5,689 nt of DNA from Flavobacteriales bacterium (GTDB lineage: Bacteria; Bacteroidota; Bacteroidia; Flavobacteriales; Flavobacteriaceae), in NCBI GenBank assembly GCA_027032855.1, contig JALVLX010000217.1:2174-7862 (forward strand), given 5' to 3'. Positions 1-5,689 of this stretch are shown here, one piece after another. A program made the translations under genes and the position numbers. The first letter of the stretch is position 1; each line of letters starts with the position of its first letter. The notes below the pieces were generated by a model. It saw nothing but the letters and a program-made list of their open reading frames with translations. It searched no databases and was not told the DNA's origin.

Positions 1-538
1 TTCCTGTAATGGTTCCTGCACAGTTGTCAGTAGTAGTTGGAGCGGTTAGCGTTACGGAACATTCATCTGTTGCATCAGTCAAGGTAGGAGTTGCAGGAGG
101 TGTTACATCATTTACAATGACATTTTGGATAGCAGTAGTGCTGTTCCCGTTACTGTCGTCAAAATTCCAAGTAACGGTATAGTTACCTTGAACATCATAA
201 GTTAGCGGGTCAGTTGTAGTTCCTGTAATGGTTCCTGCACAGTTGTCAGTAGTAGTTGGAGCGGTTAGCGTTACGGAACATTCATCTGTTGCATCAGTCA
301 AGGTAGGAGTTGCAGGAGGTGTTACATCATTTACAATGACATTTTGCGTAGCAGTTGTACTGTTACCGTTGCCGTCGTCAAAATTCCAAGTAACGGTATA
401 GTTACCTTGAACATCATAAGTAAGTGGGGCAGTTGTAGTTCCTGTAATGGTTCCTGAACAGATGTTGGTGATAGTCGGCGCAGTCAGTGTTACGGAACAT
501 TCACCGGTAACATCTTGTAAATTAGGGGGGGCAATAGA
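1..538 (-). repeat. HYR-like domain array, 219-bp (73-residue) tandem repeat
   Basis: This is the coding repeat for residues 818 onward of the large secreted protein. Units begin at 1, 220 and 439, an exact 219-bp (73-residue) period that keeps frame. Positions 1-127 and 220-346 are identical base for base, and the rest of those two units differs at only a few sites. The third unit, nearest the propellers, is more diverged. Each domain reads roughly TPPATPTLTDATDECSVTL, then TDNC, then YDVQGNYTVTWNFDD and NGNST, ending NVIVNDV. The two cysteines 13 residues apart probably form a disulfide in the periplasm or outside the cell. The array continues past the left edge, so its copy number is unknown. 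Confidence 0.9.
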
Positions 539-2989
539 ACAGTTTCTAAATAAATAAGCAGAACCGGTAAAGTCTCCATTATCATCATCACCATATGCTC
601 CCACTATAATGTAATCGCCGGAAGTGCTAATTGAACTGCCGAACCAATCATCGTCAGCACCATCAGAGGCAACAAGTTTAGCAGTTTCGGTCATATCTGT
701 CCACCCGCCTGCAGGTTTGGTAAATAAGAAAGCAGAGCCGGATCCATTTACATTACCTTCACCATTTTTGGCTCCAACCACAATAGTATTATCAAAAATA
801 TTGACTGAATAGCCAAAATTATCATTAGCAACACCATTAGATGCAGTAAGTTTTGCGTTTTCGGTCATATTGTTCCATCCGTTTGCCGGTTTAATAAATA
901 TGTATGCAGAACCGGAATAAAGAACATTGCTGTCAGCAAATGGCGCTCCTACAACAATAGTTTCACCGGAAATACTAACTGACTGTCCAAAATTATCACT
1001 GTTTCCACCATCAGAAGCTGTAAGTTTAGCAGTTTCAGTCATATCTGTCCATCCGTTTGCAGGTTTAGTAAATACATAGGCGACTCCGGCATTTGATCCA
1101 TTACTATCACTACCCAAAGCTCCCACTACAATAGTTTCACCGGAAATGCTAACTGCATTTCCAAAATAATCATAGCCTAAGCCGTCAGACGCAGTGAGTT
1201 TTGCGGTTTCCGTCATATTTGTCCATCCACCTGCCGGTTTGGTAAATACGTATGCCGCCCCTTTTGCATTATCAATAAGATCATTTCCCACCACAATGTT
1301 GTCACCTGAAATACTAACAAACCGTCCAAACCAATTGCTTCCATCAGATGCATTTAGCCTTACGGTTTCGGTCATATCTGTCCAGCCGTTTACCGGCTTG
1401 TTAAATACATAGACGGCTCCGGTATTTGTACCATTATTATCATCACCGTAAGCTCCGACCACTATAGTATTACCTGAAATACTGACTGAATAGCCAAAAT
1501 CGTCAGAATAATTAGCAGTTGAAGCTGTTAATTGTGCTTGAGTTACCCAGTTGGTGCCGTTGTAATAAAGAACAAATGCTCTCCCTTTTCTGCCTTCGTA
1601 TCCATAAGTGCCTACTACAGCATAATTGCCGTCTATAGCAACTGAATGTCCATAATAATTATCTTCATTGTTACTGTAATAAATAGGCGGTAAAGTTTTT
1701 TGAGTTTCAGTCATGGTGTTCCACCCGTTTACAGGTTTGGAAAAAACATAGGTGGCACCGGCCTCATTTCCATTATCATTATCATCATCTATAGCCCCCA
1801 CAAAAGCAGTATCACCGGAAACACAGACAGAAAAGCCAAAATAATCATGGGAAGCGCCGTCAGAAGCTGTAAGTTTTGCCGTCTCGGTCATGTTGGTCCA
1901 TCCGTTTACAGGTTTGGAAAAAACGTATGCAGCACCGGAATTAGTTCCATTATCATCATCTTTATAAGTTCCTACGATAACAGTATCTCCTGAAATACTG
2001 ACTGCATTTCCAAAATAATCATAGGAAGCACCGTCAGAAGCTGTGAGTTTTGCCGTTTCAGTTATATTGCTCCACCCGCCTGCCGGCTCGATAAAAATGT
2101 ATGCTGCGCCGGTTCTAATTACATTACCGTCACTCAATAAAGATCCTACAATGATAGTATTGCCTGAAATACTGACTGAACTGCCGAAATAAGTGCCTGA
2201 AAAAATGTCAGAAGCTGTAAGTTTAGCCGTTTCGGTCATGTTGGTCCATCCGTTTACTGGTTTTGAAAAAACATAGGCAGAACCGGAATCAGTACCATTG
2301 TCATCATCTTTATAAGATCCAATGACAACCGTATTTCCTGAAATACTGACTGAATTACCAAATTTATCATCATCATAGCCATCAGAAGCCGTAAGTTTTG
2401 CCGTTTCAGTCATATTGTTCCACCCGCCTGCCGGTTTGGTAAAGACATAAGTAGCACCGGCATTATTTCCAATTTCGTCATCACCGGTAGCTCCTACGAC
2501 AATTGTGTCTCCGGAAATACTAACTGAATGGCCAAAACTATGCATGGATGTAGCATCAGAAGCCGTAAGTTTTGCAGTTTCGGTCATATCTGCCCACCCG
2601 CCTGCCGGTTTGGTAAAGACATAAACAGCTCCGGACTCATTTCCATTATCATCATCACCGGTAGCTCCTACGACAATTGTGTCTCCGGAAATACTAACTG
2701 AATAGCCAAAACTATGCAGGTAAGCAGGATCAGAAGCGGATAATTGGGCTTGTGTTACCCAGTTGGTGCCATTATAATAAAGAACAAAAGCAGTTCCTTC
2801 GTTTAAGTATCCTTTTGTGCCTATTACCGCATAATTGCCGTCTATGGCAGTGGCATAGCCGTAATATTGGTTATCCAAATCTTGTGCAAGAGGTAATGGT
2901 AGTGCTTTGGCTATTTCGGTCCAGTTTTGTGCTTGCATACTTGTTATTGATATAAGTATGCTTAAAACAAATAATAATAAATTTTTCAT
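1..2989 (-). CDS. Secreted FG-GAP (beta-propeller) / HYR repeat protein, C-terminus outside window
   Basis: This is a very large exported repeat protein; 996 codons are visible and the stop lies beyond the left edge. The start at 2989 is well supported: an in-frame TAA lies three codons upstream (2996-2998), and the ATG opens a typical signal peptide (residues 1-20, Lys2 then a hydrophobic stretch, likely cleavage MQA|QNW). Residues about 21-814 are fourteen FG-GAP-type blades (family like Pfam FG-GAP_2). The core pattern is FG-x-SVSISGDTIVVGA, then an Asp/Asn/Gly-rich loop, then SGAAYVF and a linker like KPAGGWTDMTETAKLTASDG. Residues 818-996 are HYR-like immunoglobulin-type domains with paired cysteines (831/844, 904/917, 977/990). 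Such proteins in Bacteroidota are usually cell-surface or secreted, often through the type IX system, whose C-terminal sorting domain would lie outside the window. An adhesive or ligand-binding role is an inference. No catalytic domain is visible. Confidence 0.93.
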   Translation of the reverse strand, partial: MKNLLLFVLSILISITSMQAQNWTEIAKALPLPLAQDLDNQYYGYATAIDGNYAVIGTKGYLNEGTAFVLYYNGTNWVTQAQLSASDPAYLHSFGYSVSISGDTIVVGATGDDDNGNESGAVYVFTKPAGGWADMTETAKLTASDATSMHSFGHSVSISGDTIVVGATGDDEIGNNAGATYVFTKPAGGWNNMTETAKLTASDGYDDDKFGNSVSISGNTVVIGSYKDDDNGTDSGSAYVFSKPVNGWTNMTETAKLTASDIFSGTYFGSSVSISGNTIIVGSLLSDGNVIRTGAAYIFIEPAGGWSNITETAKLTASDGASYDYFGNAVSISGDTVIVGTYKDDDNGTNSGAAYVFSKPVNGWTNMTETAKLTASDGASHDYFGFSVCVSGDTAFVGAIDDDNDNGNEAGATYVFSKPVNGWNTMTETQKTLPPIYYSNNEDNYYGHSVAIDGNYAVVGTYGYEGRKGRAFVLYYNGTNWVTQAQLTASTANYSDDFGYSVSISGNTIVVGAYGDDNNGTNTGAVYVFNKPVNGWTDMTETVRLNASDGSNWFGRFVSISGDNIVVGNDLIDNAKGAAYVFTKPAGGWTNMTETAKLTASDGLGYDYFGNAVSISGETIVVGALGSDSNGSNAGVAYVFTKPANGWTDMTETAKLTASDGGNSDNFGQSVSISGETIVVGAPFADSNVLYSGSAYIFIKPANGWNNMTENAKLTASNGVANDNFGYSVNIFDNTIVVGAKNGEGNVNGSGSAFLFTKPAGGWTDMTETAKLVASDGADDDWFGSSISTSGDYIIVGAYGDDDNGDFTGSAYLFRNCSIAPPNLQDVTGECSVTLTAPTITNICSGTITGTTTAPLTYDVQGNYTVTWNFDDGNGNSTTATQNVIVNDVTPPATPTLTDATDECSVTLTAPTTTDNCAGTITGTTTDPLTYDVQGNYTVTWNFDDSNGNSTTAIQNVIVNDVTPPATPTLTDATDECSVTLTAPTTTDNCAGTITG
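548..1699 (-). repeat. Second seven-blade FG-GAP propeller (blades 8-14)
   Basis: This stretch codes residues 431-814. Blade signatures (F/Y-G pairs) sit at residues 446, 498, 554, 609, 667, 725 and 783, giving a spacing of about 52-58 residues. The first of the seven (Tyr446-Gly447) is an unusual type reading AIDGNYAVVGT, then AFVLYYNGTNWVTQAQL. It matches the first blade of the N-terminal set but none of the other blades. Several loops keep the acidic calcium-type pattern (for example GDDNNG and GDDDNG). Others have lost most acidic residues (blades 10, 12 and 13). That these seven blades close into one propeller is inferred from the count and the periodic pattern. Confidence 0.8.
1700..2929 (-). 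repeat. First seven-blade FG-GAP propeller (blades 1-7)
   Basis: This stretch codes residues 21-430. Blade signatures sit at residues 43, 94, 152, 210, 268, 326 and 384; after the aberrant first blade the spacing is exactly 58 residues (174 bp). Most blades carry a loop such as GDDDNGNESG or KDDDNGTNSG, which resembles the DxDxDG calcium loops of integrin alpha propellers. Blade 5 (SLLSDGNV) is the exception. The next aberrant-type blade, at residue 446, begins a second set. A DNA-level duplicate inside this stretch (2481-2544 and 2655-2718) differs at a single base. Confidence 0.8.
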
Positions 2990-3149
2990 TAATGATTATT
3001 TTAGGTTAATAATACATTACAAATATAATTATTTTCCCTTACTTTTTTGATGTAAGTAATGAAAAAAAGATGTATCCCCAAATAAGAAAGTTGAAGTTAG
3101 TTTTGTGGGGATTTACCTTCGGTGAATCCTTTACATCGCTAAGACTGTT
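2990..3149. other. Spacer without a convincing gene; overlapping hairpins
   Basis: I see no credible coding sequence here. Two pairings are visible and exclude each other. ATCCCCA at 3074-3080 can pair with TGGGGAT at 3106-3112. Alternatively, GGATTTACC at 3109-3117 can pair with GGTGAATCC at 3121-3129 around a three-base loop (nine pairs, one a G-U). On the plus strand TAGTTTTG at 3098-3105 matches TAnnTTTG, which could mark a small RNA that ends at the hairpin near 3178. That is a guess from motifs only. Confidence 0.4.
3020..3027 (-). promoter_or_regulatory. Putative -7 box of the repeat-protein gene
   Basis: On the minus strand this reads TATATTTG, an exact match to the Bacteroidota primary sigma factor -7 consensus TAnnTTTG. 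It lies 30 bases upstream of the ATG at 2989 and would give a leader of roughly 24 bases. No TTG is visible at the expected -33 distance, so the promoter is incomplete by consensus. The leader is A/T-rich with no Shine-Dalgarno sequence, as is common in this phylum. Confidence 0.45.
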
Positions 3150-3154
3150 CATAC

Positions 3155-3194
3155 AAAAACCAATAGCTGTCGCTATTGTTGTTTTTATTTTTTT
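3155..3194 (+). terminator. Terminator-like hairpin with T-rich tail
   Basis: CAATAGC at 3161-3167 pairs perfectly with GCTATTG at 3172-3178 around the loop TGTC. An AAAAAC/GTTTTT extension with a two-base bulge lengthens the stem, and a nearly unbroken T run reaches 3194. The shape fits an intrinsic terminator on the plus strand, but no gene is known to end here on that strand. It may end a small transcript, act on readthrough from the other side, or be part of the wider inverted-repeat structure. Confidence 0.4.
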
Positions 3195-3242
3195 CACTCC
3201 TTTCGAAAACAAGTTTTCGACGGAGATAAAAAAAATAAAAAC
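3181..3242. repeat. Long imperfect inverted repeat (central hairpin)
   Basis: The two 30-base arms, 3181-3210 and 3213-3242, fold on each other around a two-base loop. The core is TCGAAAAC paired with GTTTTCGA, then a small TT/C internal loop, CTCC paired with GGAG, a two-base mismatch, and a long T-rich arm against an A-rich arm with a one-base bulge. Its outer ends overlap the T tail of the hairpin on its left and the A-rich arm of the terminator on its right, so these structures compete. Function is unknown. Confidence 0.6.
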
Positions 3243-3267
3243 CATTTTGCCTTGCAAAATGGTTTTT
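3228..3267 (-). terminator. Intrinsic terminator downstream of the tRNA-Pro gene
   Basis: A perfect 14-bp stem (3237-3250 with 3254-3267) and a three-base loop begin six bases past the tRNA CCA. On the minus strand the stem arm ends GGTTTTT and is followed by ATTTTTTTT, a strong U tract. It should end the tRNA transcript and separate it from the repeat-protein gene. On the plus strand the T run is shorter, so any bidirectional action would be weaker. Confidence 0.8.
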
Positions 3268-3273
3268 GTATGG

Positions 3274-3348
3274 TCGGGATGACAGGATTTGAACCTGCGA
3301 CCCCCACGTCCCTAACGTGGTGCGCTAACCGGGCTGCGCTACATCCCG
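3274..3348 (-). tRNA. tRNA-Pro, anticodon AGG
   Basis: A complete 75-base cloverleaf is present. The acceptor stem is CGGGATG/CATCCCG, the D stem GCGC/GCGC with a ten-base loop containing GG, the anticodon stem CCACG/CGTGG, the variable loop GGGTC, and the T arm GCAGG/CCTGT with loop TTCAAAT. The discriminator is A73, and CCA is encoded at 3271-3273. The anticodon loop TTAGGGA places AGG at 34-36 (plus-strand positions 3311-3313) followed by G37. Proline identity rests on G35, G36, the unusual C1-G72 pair and A73, all typical of bacterial tRNA-Pro. Adenine at the wobble position is rare in bacteria outside tRNA-Arg(ACG). The loop looks like the common CGG-type loop TTCGGGA with a single change at position 34. 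Confidence 0.95.
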
Positions 3349-3382
3349 AACTTATTTCTAAGTAGTCTTTCAAAAGACGTGG

Positions 3383-3390
3383 CAAAAATA
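3383..3390 (-). promoter_or_regulatory. Putative -7 box of the tRNA-Pro gene
   Basis: On the minus strand this reads TATTTTTG, which matches TAnnTTTG and lies 34 bases upstream of the tRNA 5' end. It would give a short 5' leader for RNase P to remove. A small inverted repeat, GTCTTT/AAAGAC (3365-3370 and 3373-3378), sits in the predicted start-site and leader region. No TTG is present at the -33 spacing; the nearest look-alike is TTC. Confidence 0.4.
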
Positions 3391-3440
3391 ACAAAAATTA
3401 TATTACCCGAAAATCTTTTTTTATATTTTTTTTCTACGAA

Positions 3441-3470
3441 CTTTCAACTTTCAACTTTCCACTTTCAACT
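3441..3470. repeat. Heptanucleotide tandem repeat (CTTTCAA)
   Basis: Four tandem 7-bp units lie here: CTTTCAA, CTTTCAA, CTTTCCA, CTTTCAA, then a partial CT. The array ends exactly where the putative -7 box of the YfhO gene begins, so it covers the expected -33 region. The array is short and nearly perfect, so its copy number could vary by slippage and shift promoter spacing in 7-bp steps. That regulatory effect is inference. Confidence 0.85.
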
Positions 3471-3477
3471 AATTTTG
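3470..3477 (+). promoter_or_regulatory. Putative -7 box of the YfhO gene
   Basis: TAATTTTG matches the Bacteroidota consensus TAnnTTTG and lies 38 bases before the ATG at 3516, giving a leader of about 30 bases. The -33 region consists of the heptamer array and contains no TTG. The leader is A/T-rich and lacks a Shine-Dalgarno sequence. Confidence 0.45.
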
Positions 3478-3515
3478 TTTATTTTTACAACCGCAATCAA
3501 ATAAGATAATTATTT

Positions 3516-5689
3516 ATGACTTTCAATTATAAAAAACTACTGCCGCACTTGATAGCTTTATTGCTGTTTTCGGCGGTTTCATTTATCTATTTTAGTCCTG
3601 TTTTACAAGGTAAAGTGCTCAATCAGAGTGATTTGGTGCAGTCCAAAGGCATGGAACACGAACGCGAAGTCTATAAACAAAAAGAGGGTAAGGAAATTTA
3701 TTGGACCAATGCTGCTTTTGGCGGTATGCCTACGTATTTGCTGGGTGCTTCTTTCCCCAATGATTATGTTTTGTCACTTCACAAAGCTTTGAACTTTTAT
3801 CCGCGCCCGGTTAATTTCTTGTTTTTATACTTTTTAAGTTTTTATATTTTGATGCTGGTACTAAAAGTAGATTGGAAATTGGCTGTTTTGGGGAGTTTGG
3901 CCTTCGGTTTTTCTACATATTACATTATAATAATAGGTGTCGGGCATTTGGCTAAAGTGCGGGCGATTGCATATTTTCCTATGGTCATTGCCGGAATTTT
4001 GTTGGTTTTTGAACGTAAAAAGTACTTGTTGGGCTTTATCTTGACCACATTGGCTGTGGCGTTGGAACTCAACACAAAGCATTATCAGATGACTTATTAT
4101 TTGTTGTTTGCGGTGTTGTTTTTGGGCTTGTTCTTTTTGATAGATGCATACAAATCCGGGCAAATAAAATTGTTTGGTAAAGAATTAGGAATATTATTGA
4201 TTGGTGCTTTGTTGGCTTTGGGTATGAATGCTACCAATATTATGCCGGCTCAAGAATATGTCAAGCACAGTATTCGTGGTAAAAGTATTGTAACCGTCAA
4301 TCCGGATGGAAGTCTGAAAAAGAATGTGGATAAAGCTTTGTCTAAAGATTATATAACGGAATACAGTTACGGTATTGCCGAAACTTTCAACCTGCTTGTA
4401 CCGCGATTTATGGGAGGAAGCAATGGCGAAAATTTGGGTGAAGATTCGCATCTGTACCAGGCTTTGATAACCAAGACCGACCCGCGTACGGCTAAAGATT
4501 TTGTATCACAAGTCAGTACGTATTGGGGAAAACAACCTATTGTGGCAGCACCGGCTTACGTTGGGGCGATTACCATATTTTTGGCTTTTATCGGTTTGGT
4601 GTTTTATAAGGGACGGCATAAAAAATGGATAGTTACAACGATTATATTGGCTTTGTTGCTGTCTTGGGGTAAAAATTTCTCTTTCTTAACAGATTTCTTT
4701 ATCGACTATATCCCGCTTTACAACAAATTCAGAGCGGTATCGTCCATACAAGTTTTAATCGAATTTTTGTTGCCGGTTTTGGCAGTCTTAGGTTTGTATA
4801 GTTTTATCAATTCTGATTTGTCTCTACAAGAAAAACAAAAGAAATTGCTGGTAGTTGCCGGCTCGCTTGGTGGCTTACTACTAGTGTTTATATTGATGGG
4901 TAGCAGTTTTTTTACGTTTGAAAGTCCCAATGATGGTATATATGCCAAATACGGTTTACTGGAGGCTCTAATTGATGATAGAAAAGCCATGTTGGTCAGT
5001 GACAGCATCCGCTCGTTATTGTTTATTTTGGTGGCAACGGGTATTTTATTTGCTTTGATGAAACAAAAAATCAAACAGGAAATTGCAATACCTGTTTTGG
5101 CGCTATTGGTTTTATTGGATTTAGCCGGTGTTGACAAACGTTATGTCAATGAAGATAGTTTTGTTAATGATGATTATTTGAGCCGTGTATTTACGTCGTC
5201 GCCTATCGATCAAGAAATTTTGAAAGATAAATCATATTACCGGGTGTTTAATTTTACTCGTAATCCCTTAACAGACGGTATGACTTCGTATCTTTACAAG
5301 CAACTGGGAGGCTATCATGCGGCAAAGCCACGTCGTATTCAAGATATTTTTGATTTTTATTTGTCGCAAAATATCAATCCGGAAATCTTGAATATGTATA
5401 ATGTCAAATACATCATTGGTACGGACGAAAAAAATCAATCGGGTATTCAACTAAATGACCAAGCTAACGGCAATGCTTGGTTCGTTGAGCAAATTGATTT
5501 TGTAAAAGATGACAACGAAGAGATTTTGAAATTAGGCAAAATTCATACGAAAGCCCAAGTGGTTTTGAATGAAAAATATCGTAAAGATTTGTCGTTTACG
5601 CCTCATAAAGATTCGCTTTCGGTGATTAAATTGACGTCATATCATCCGGAAAAATTGGAGTATGAAAGTCAAAATGCCCAAGAGGGATT
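3516..5689 (+). CDS. YfhO-family polytopic membrane protein, C-terminus outside window
   Basis: 724 codons are visible and the frame is still open at the right edge; relatives in Bacteroidota are usually somewhat longer than 800 residues. The start at 3516 is fixed by an in-frame TAA at 3507-3509. The N-terminal part fits the Bacteroidota YfhO type: a first membrane helix (about 8-28), SPVLQGKVLNQSD (27-39), then YWTNAAFGGMPTY (62-74) in an extracytoplasmic loop. Further hydrophobic segments lie near 100-118, 122-142, 149-165, 168-185, 193-211, 222-242, 345-364, 370-384, 412-430, 443-462, 497-515 and 522-538. A soluble, probably extracytoplasmic region follows from about 540. The family resembles GT-C glycosyltransferases; in Firmicutes YfhO has been linked to glycosylation of cell-surface polymers. 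The substrate here is unknown. The family call is confident, the biochemical role is not. Confidence 0.9.
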   Translation, partial: MTFNYKKLLPHLIALLLFSAVSFIYFSPVLQGKVLNQSDLVQSKGMEHEREVYKQKEGKEIYWTNAAFGGMPTYLLGASFPNDYVLSLHKALNFYPRPVNFLFLYFLSFYILMLVLKVDWKLAVLGSLAFGFSTYYIIIIGVGHLAKVRAIAYFPMVIAGILLVFERKKYLLGFILTTLAVALELNTKHYQMTYYLLFAVLFLGLFFLIDAYKSGQIKLFGKELGILLIGALLALGMNATNIMPAQEYVKHSIRGKSIVTVNPDGSLKKNVDKALSKDYITEYSYGIAETFNLLVPRFMGGSNGENLGEDSHLYQALITKTDPRTAKDFVSQVSTYWGKQPIVAAPAYVGAITIFLAFIGLVFYKGRHKKWIVTTIILALLLSWGKNFSFLTDFFIDYIPLYNKFRAVSSIQVLIEFLLPVLAVLGLYSFINSDLSLQEKQKKLLVVAGSLGGLLLVFILMGSSFFTFESPNDGIYAKYGLLEALIDDRKAMLVSDSIRSLLFILVATGILFALMKQKIKQEIAIPVLALLVLLDLAGVDKRYVNEDSFVNDDYLSRVFTSSPIDQEILKDKSYYRVFNFTRNPLTDGMTSYLYKQLGGYHAAKPRRIQDIFDFYLSQNINPEILNMYNVKYIIGTDEKNQSGIQLNDQANGNAWFVEQIDFVKDDNEEILKLGKIHTKAQVVLNEKYRKDLSFTPHKDSLSVIKLTSYHPEKLEYESQNAQEG

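Larger units (their letters stand above)
3150..3272. repeat. 123-bp segment bounded by 13-bp perfect inverted repeats
   Basis: CATACAAAAACCA at 3150-3162 is the exact reverse complement of TGGTTTTTGTATG at 3260-3272. The right copy overlaps the encoded CCA of the tRNA. Between them lie three consecutive hairpins whose A-rich and T-rich arms can pair with more than one partner. It resembles a small non-coding inverted-repeat element or a duplicated terminator. No target-site duplication was seen and there is no transposase, so a mobile origin is unproven. Confidence 0.5.

Noticed and set aside
1..538. CRISPR-like array because of the regular 219-bp period
   Set aside because: The whole repeat is coding, keeps frame and translates to HYR domains. 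Unit size and the lack of variable spacers rule out CRISPR.
548..2929. O-glycosylation sequons (D-T-I, D-T-V, D-T-A) recurring in blades
   Set aside because: They match the Bacteroidota D-S/T-hydrophobic pattern, but they sit in the conserved strand of each blade that is probably buried, so the match is likely a by-product of the repeat.
624..2955. Several plus-strand open frames of 60-100 codons (for example 624-812, 1194-1412, 1700-1993, 2752-2955)
   Set aside because: They lie antisense inside the large repeat gene and repeat with its period, as expected for shadows of a low-complexity coding sequence.
3150..3348. Integrative-element attachment site at the tRNA 3' end
   Set aside because: No integrase gene is visible and I did not find a second direct copy of the tRNA 3' end. 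Only an inverted repeat is present.
3039..3394. Short open frames on both strands in the spacer and across the tRNA
   Set aside because: They run through the hairpins and the tRNA itself, translate to low-complexity Lys/Ile/Phe-rich peptides and lack any recognisable domain.
3861..5450. Minus-strand open frames within the YfhO gene
   Set aside because: They are antisense to a continuous 724-codon frame with clear family features, and show no domain of their own.

Overview
The window looks like a piece of a chromosome from the Bacteroidota, most likely the class Flavobacteriia. The evidence is AT-rich DNA, A/T-rich leaders without a Shine-Dalgarno sequence, three sites that fit the Bacteroidota -7 promoter box TAnnTTTG, and two protein types common in that group. 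These are a secreted FG-GAP/HYR repeat protein and a YfhO-family membrane protein. No genus can be named from the sequence alone.

Layout. Positions 1-2989, minus strand, are one very large repeat-protein gene that starts at 2989 and runs off the left edge (996 residues visible). It has a signal peptide, then fourteen FG-GAP-type blades, then HYR-type immunoglobulin-like domains in a near-identical 219-bp tandem array. The fourteen blades divide into two sets of seven. Each set opens with the same aberrant blade, so the protein appears to carry two complete, duplicated seven-bladed beta-propellers. Positions 2990-3273 are a spacer with no convincing gene but much secondary structure: nested hairpins, a strong intrinsic terminator and a pair of 13-bp inverted repeats. 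Positions 3274-3348, minus strand, are a tRNA-Pro with the uncommon anticodon AGG and an encoded CCA. Positions 3349-3515 hold the tRNA promoter region, a heptanucleotide tandem repeat and the likely promoter of the next gene. Positions 3516-5689, plus strand, are a YfhO-family polytopic membrane protein that runs off the right edge (724 residues visible).

The tRNA and the repeat-protein gene point the same way but are separated by a terminator and probably form separate transcription units. The YfhO gene is divergent from the tRNA. Nothing shows that the three genes work together. I found no defence system, mobile element with a transposase, CRISPR array or obvious new multi-gene system. The most unusual signals are the 7+7 blade architecture, the A34 tRNA-Pro, the layered inverted repeats next to the tRNA 3' end, and signs of recent repeat homogenisation in the large gene.
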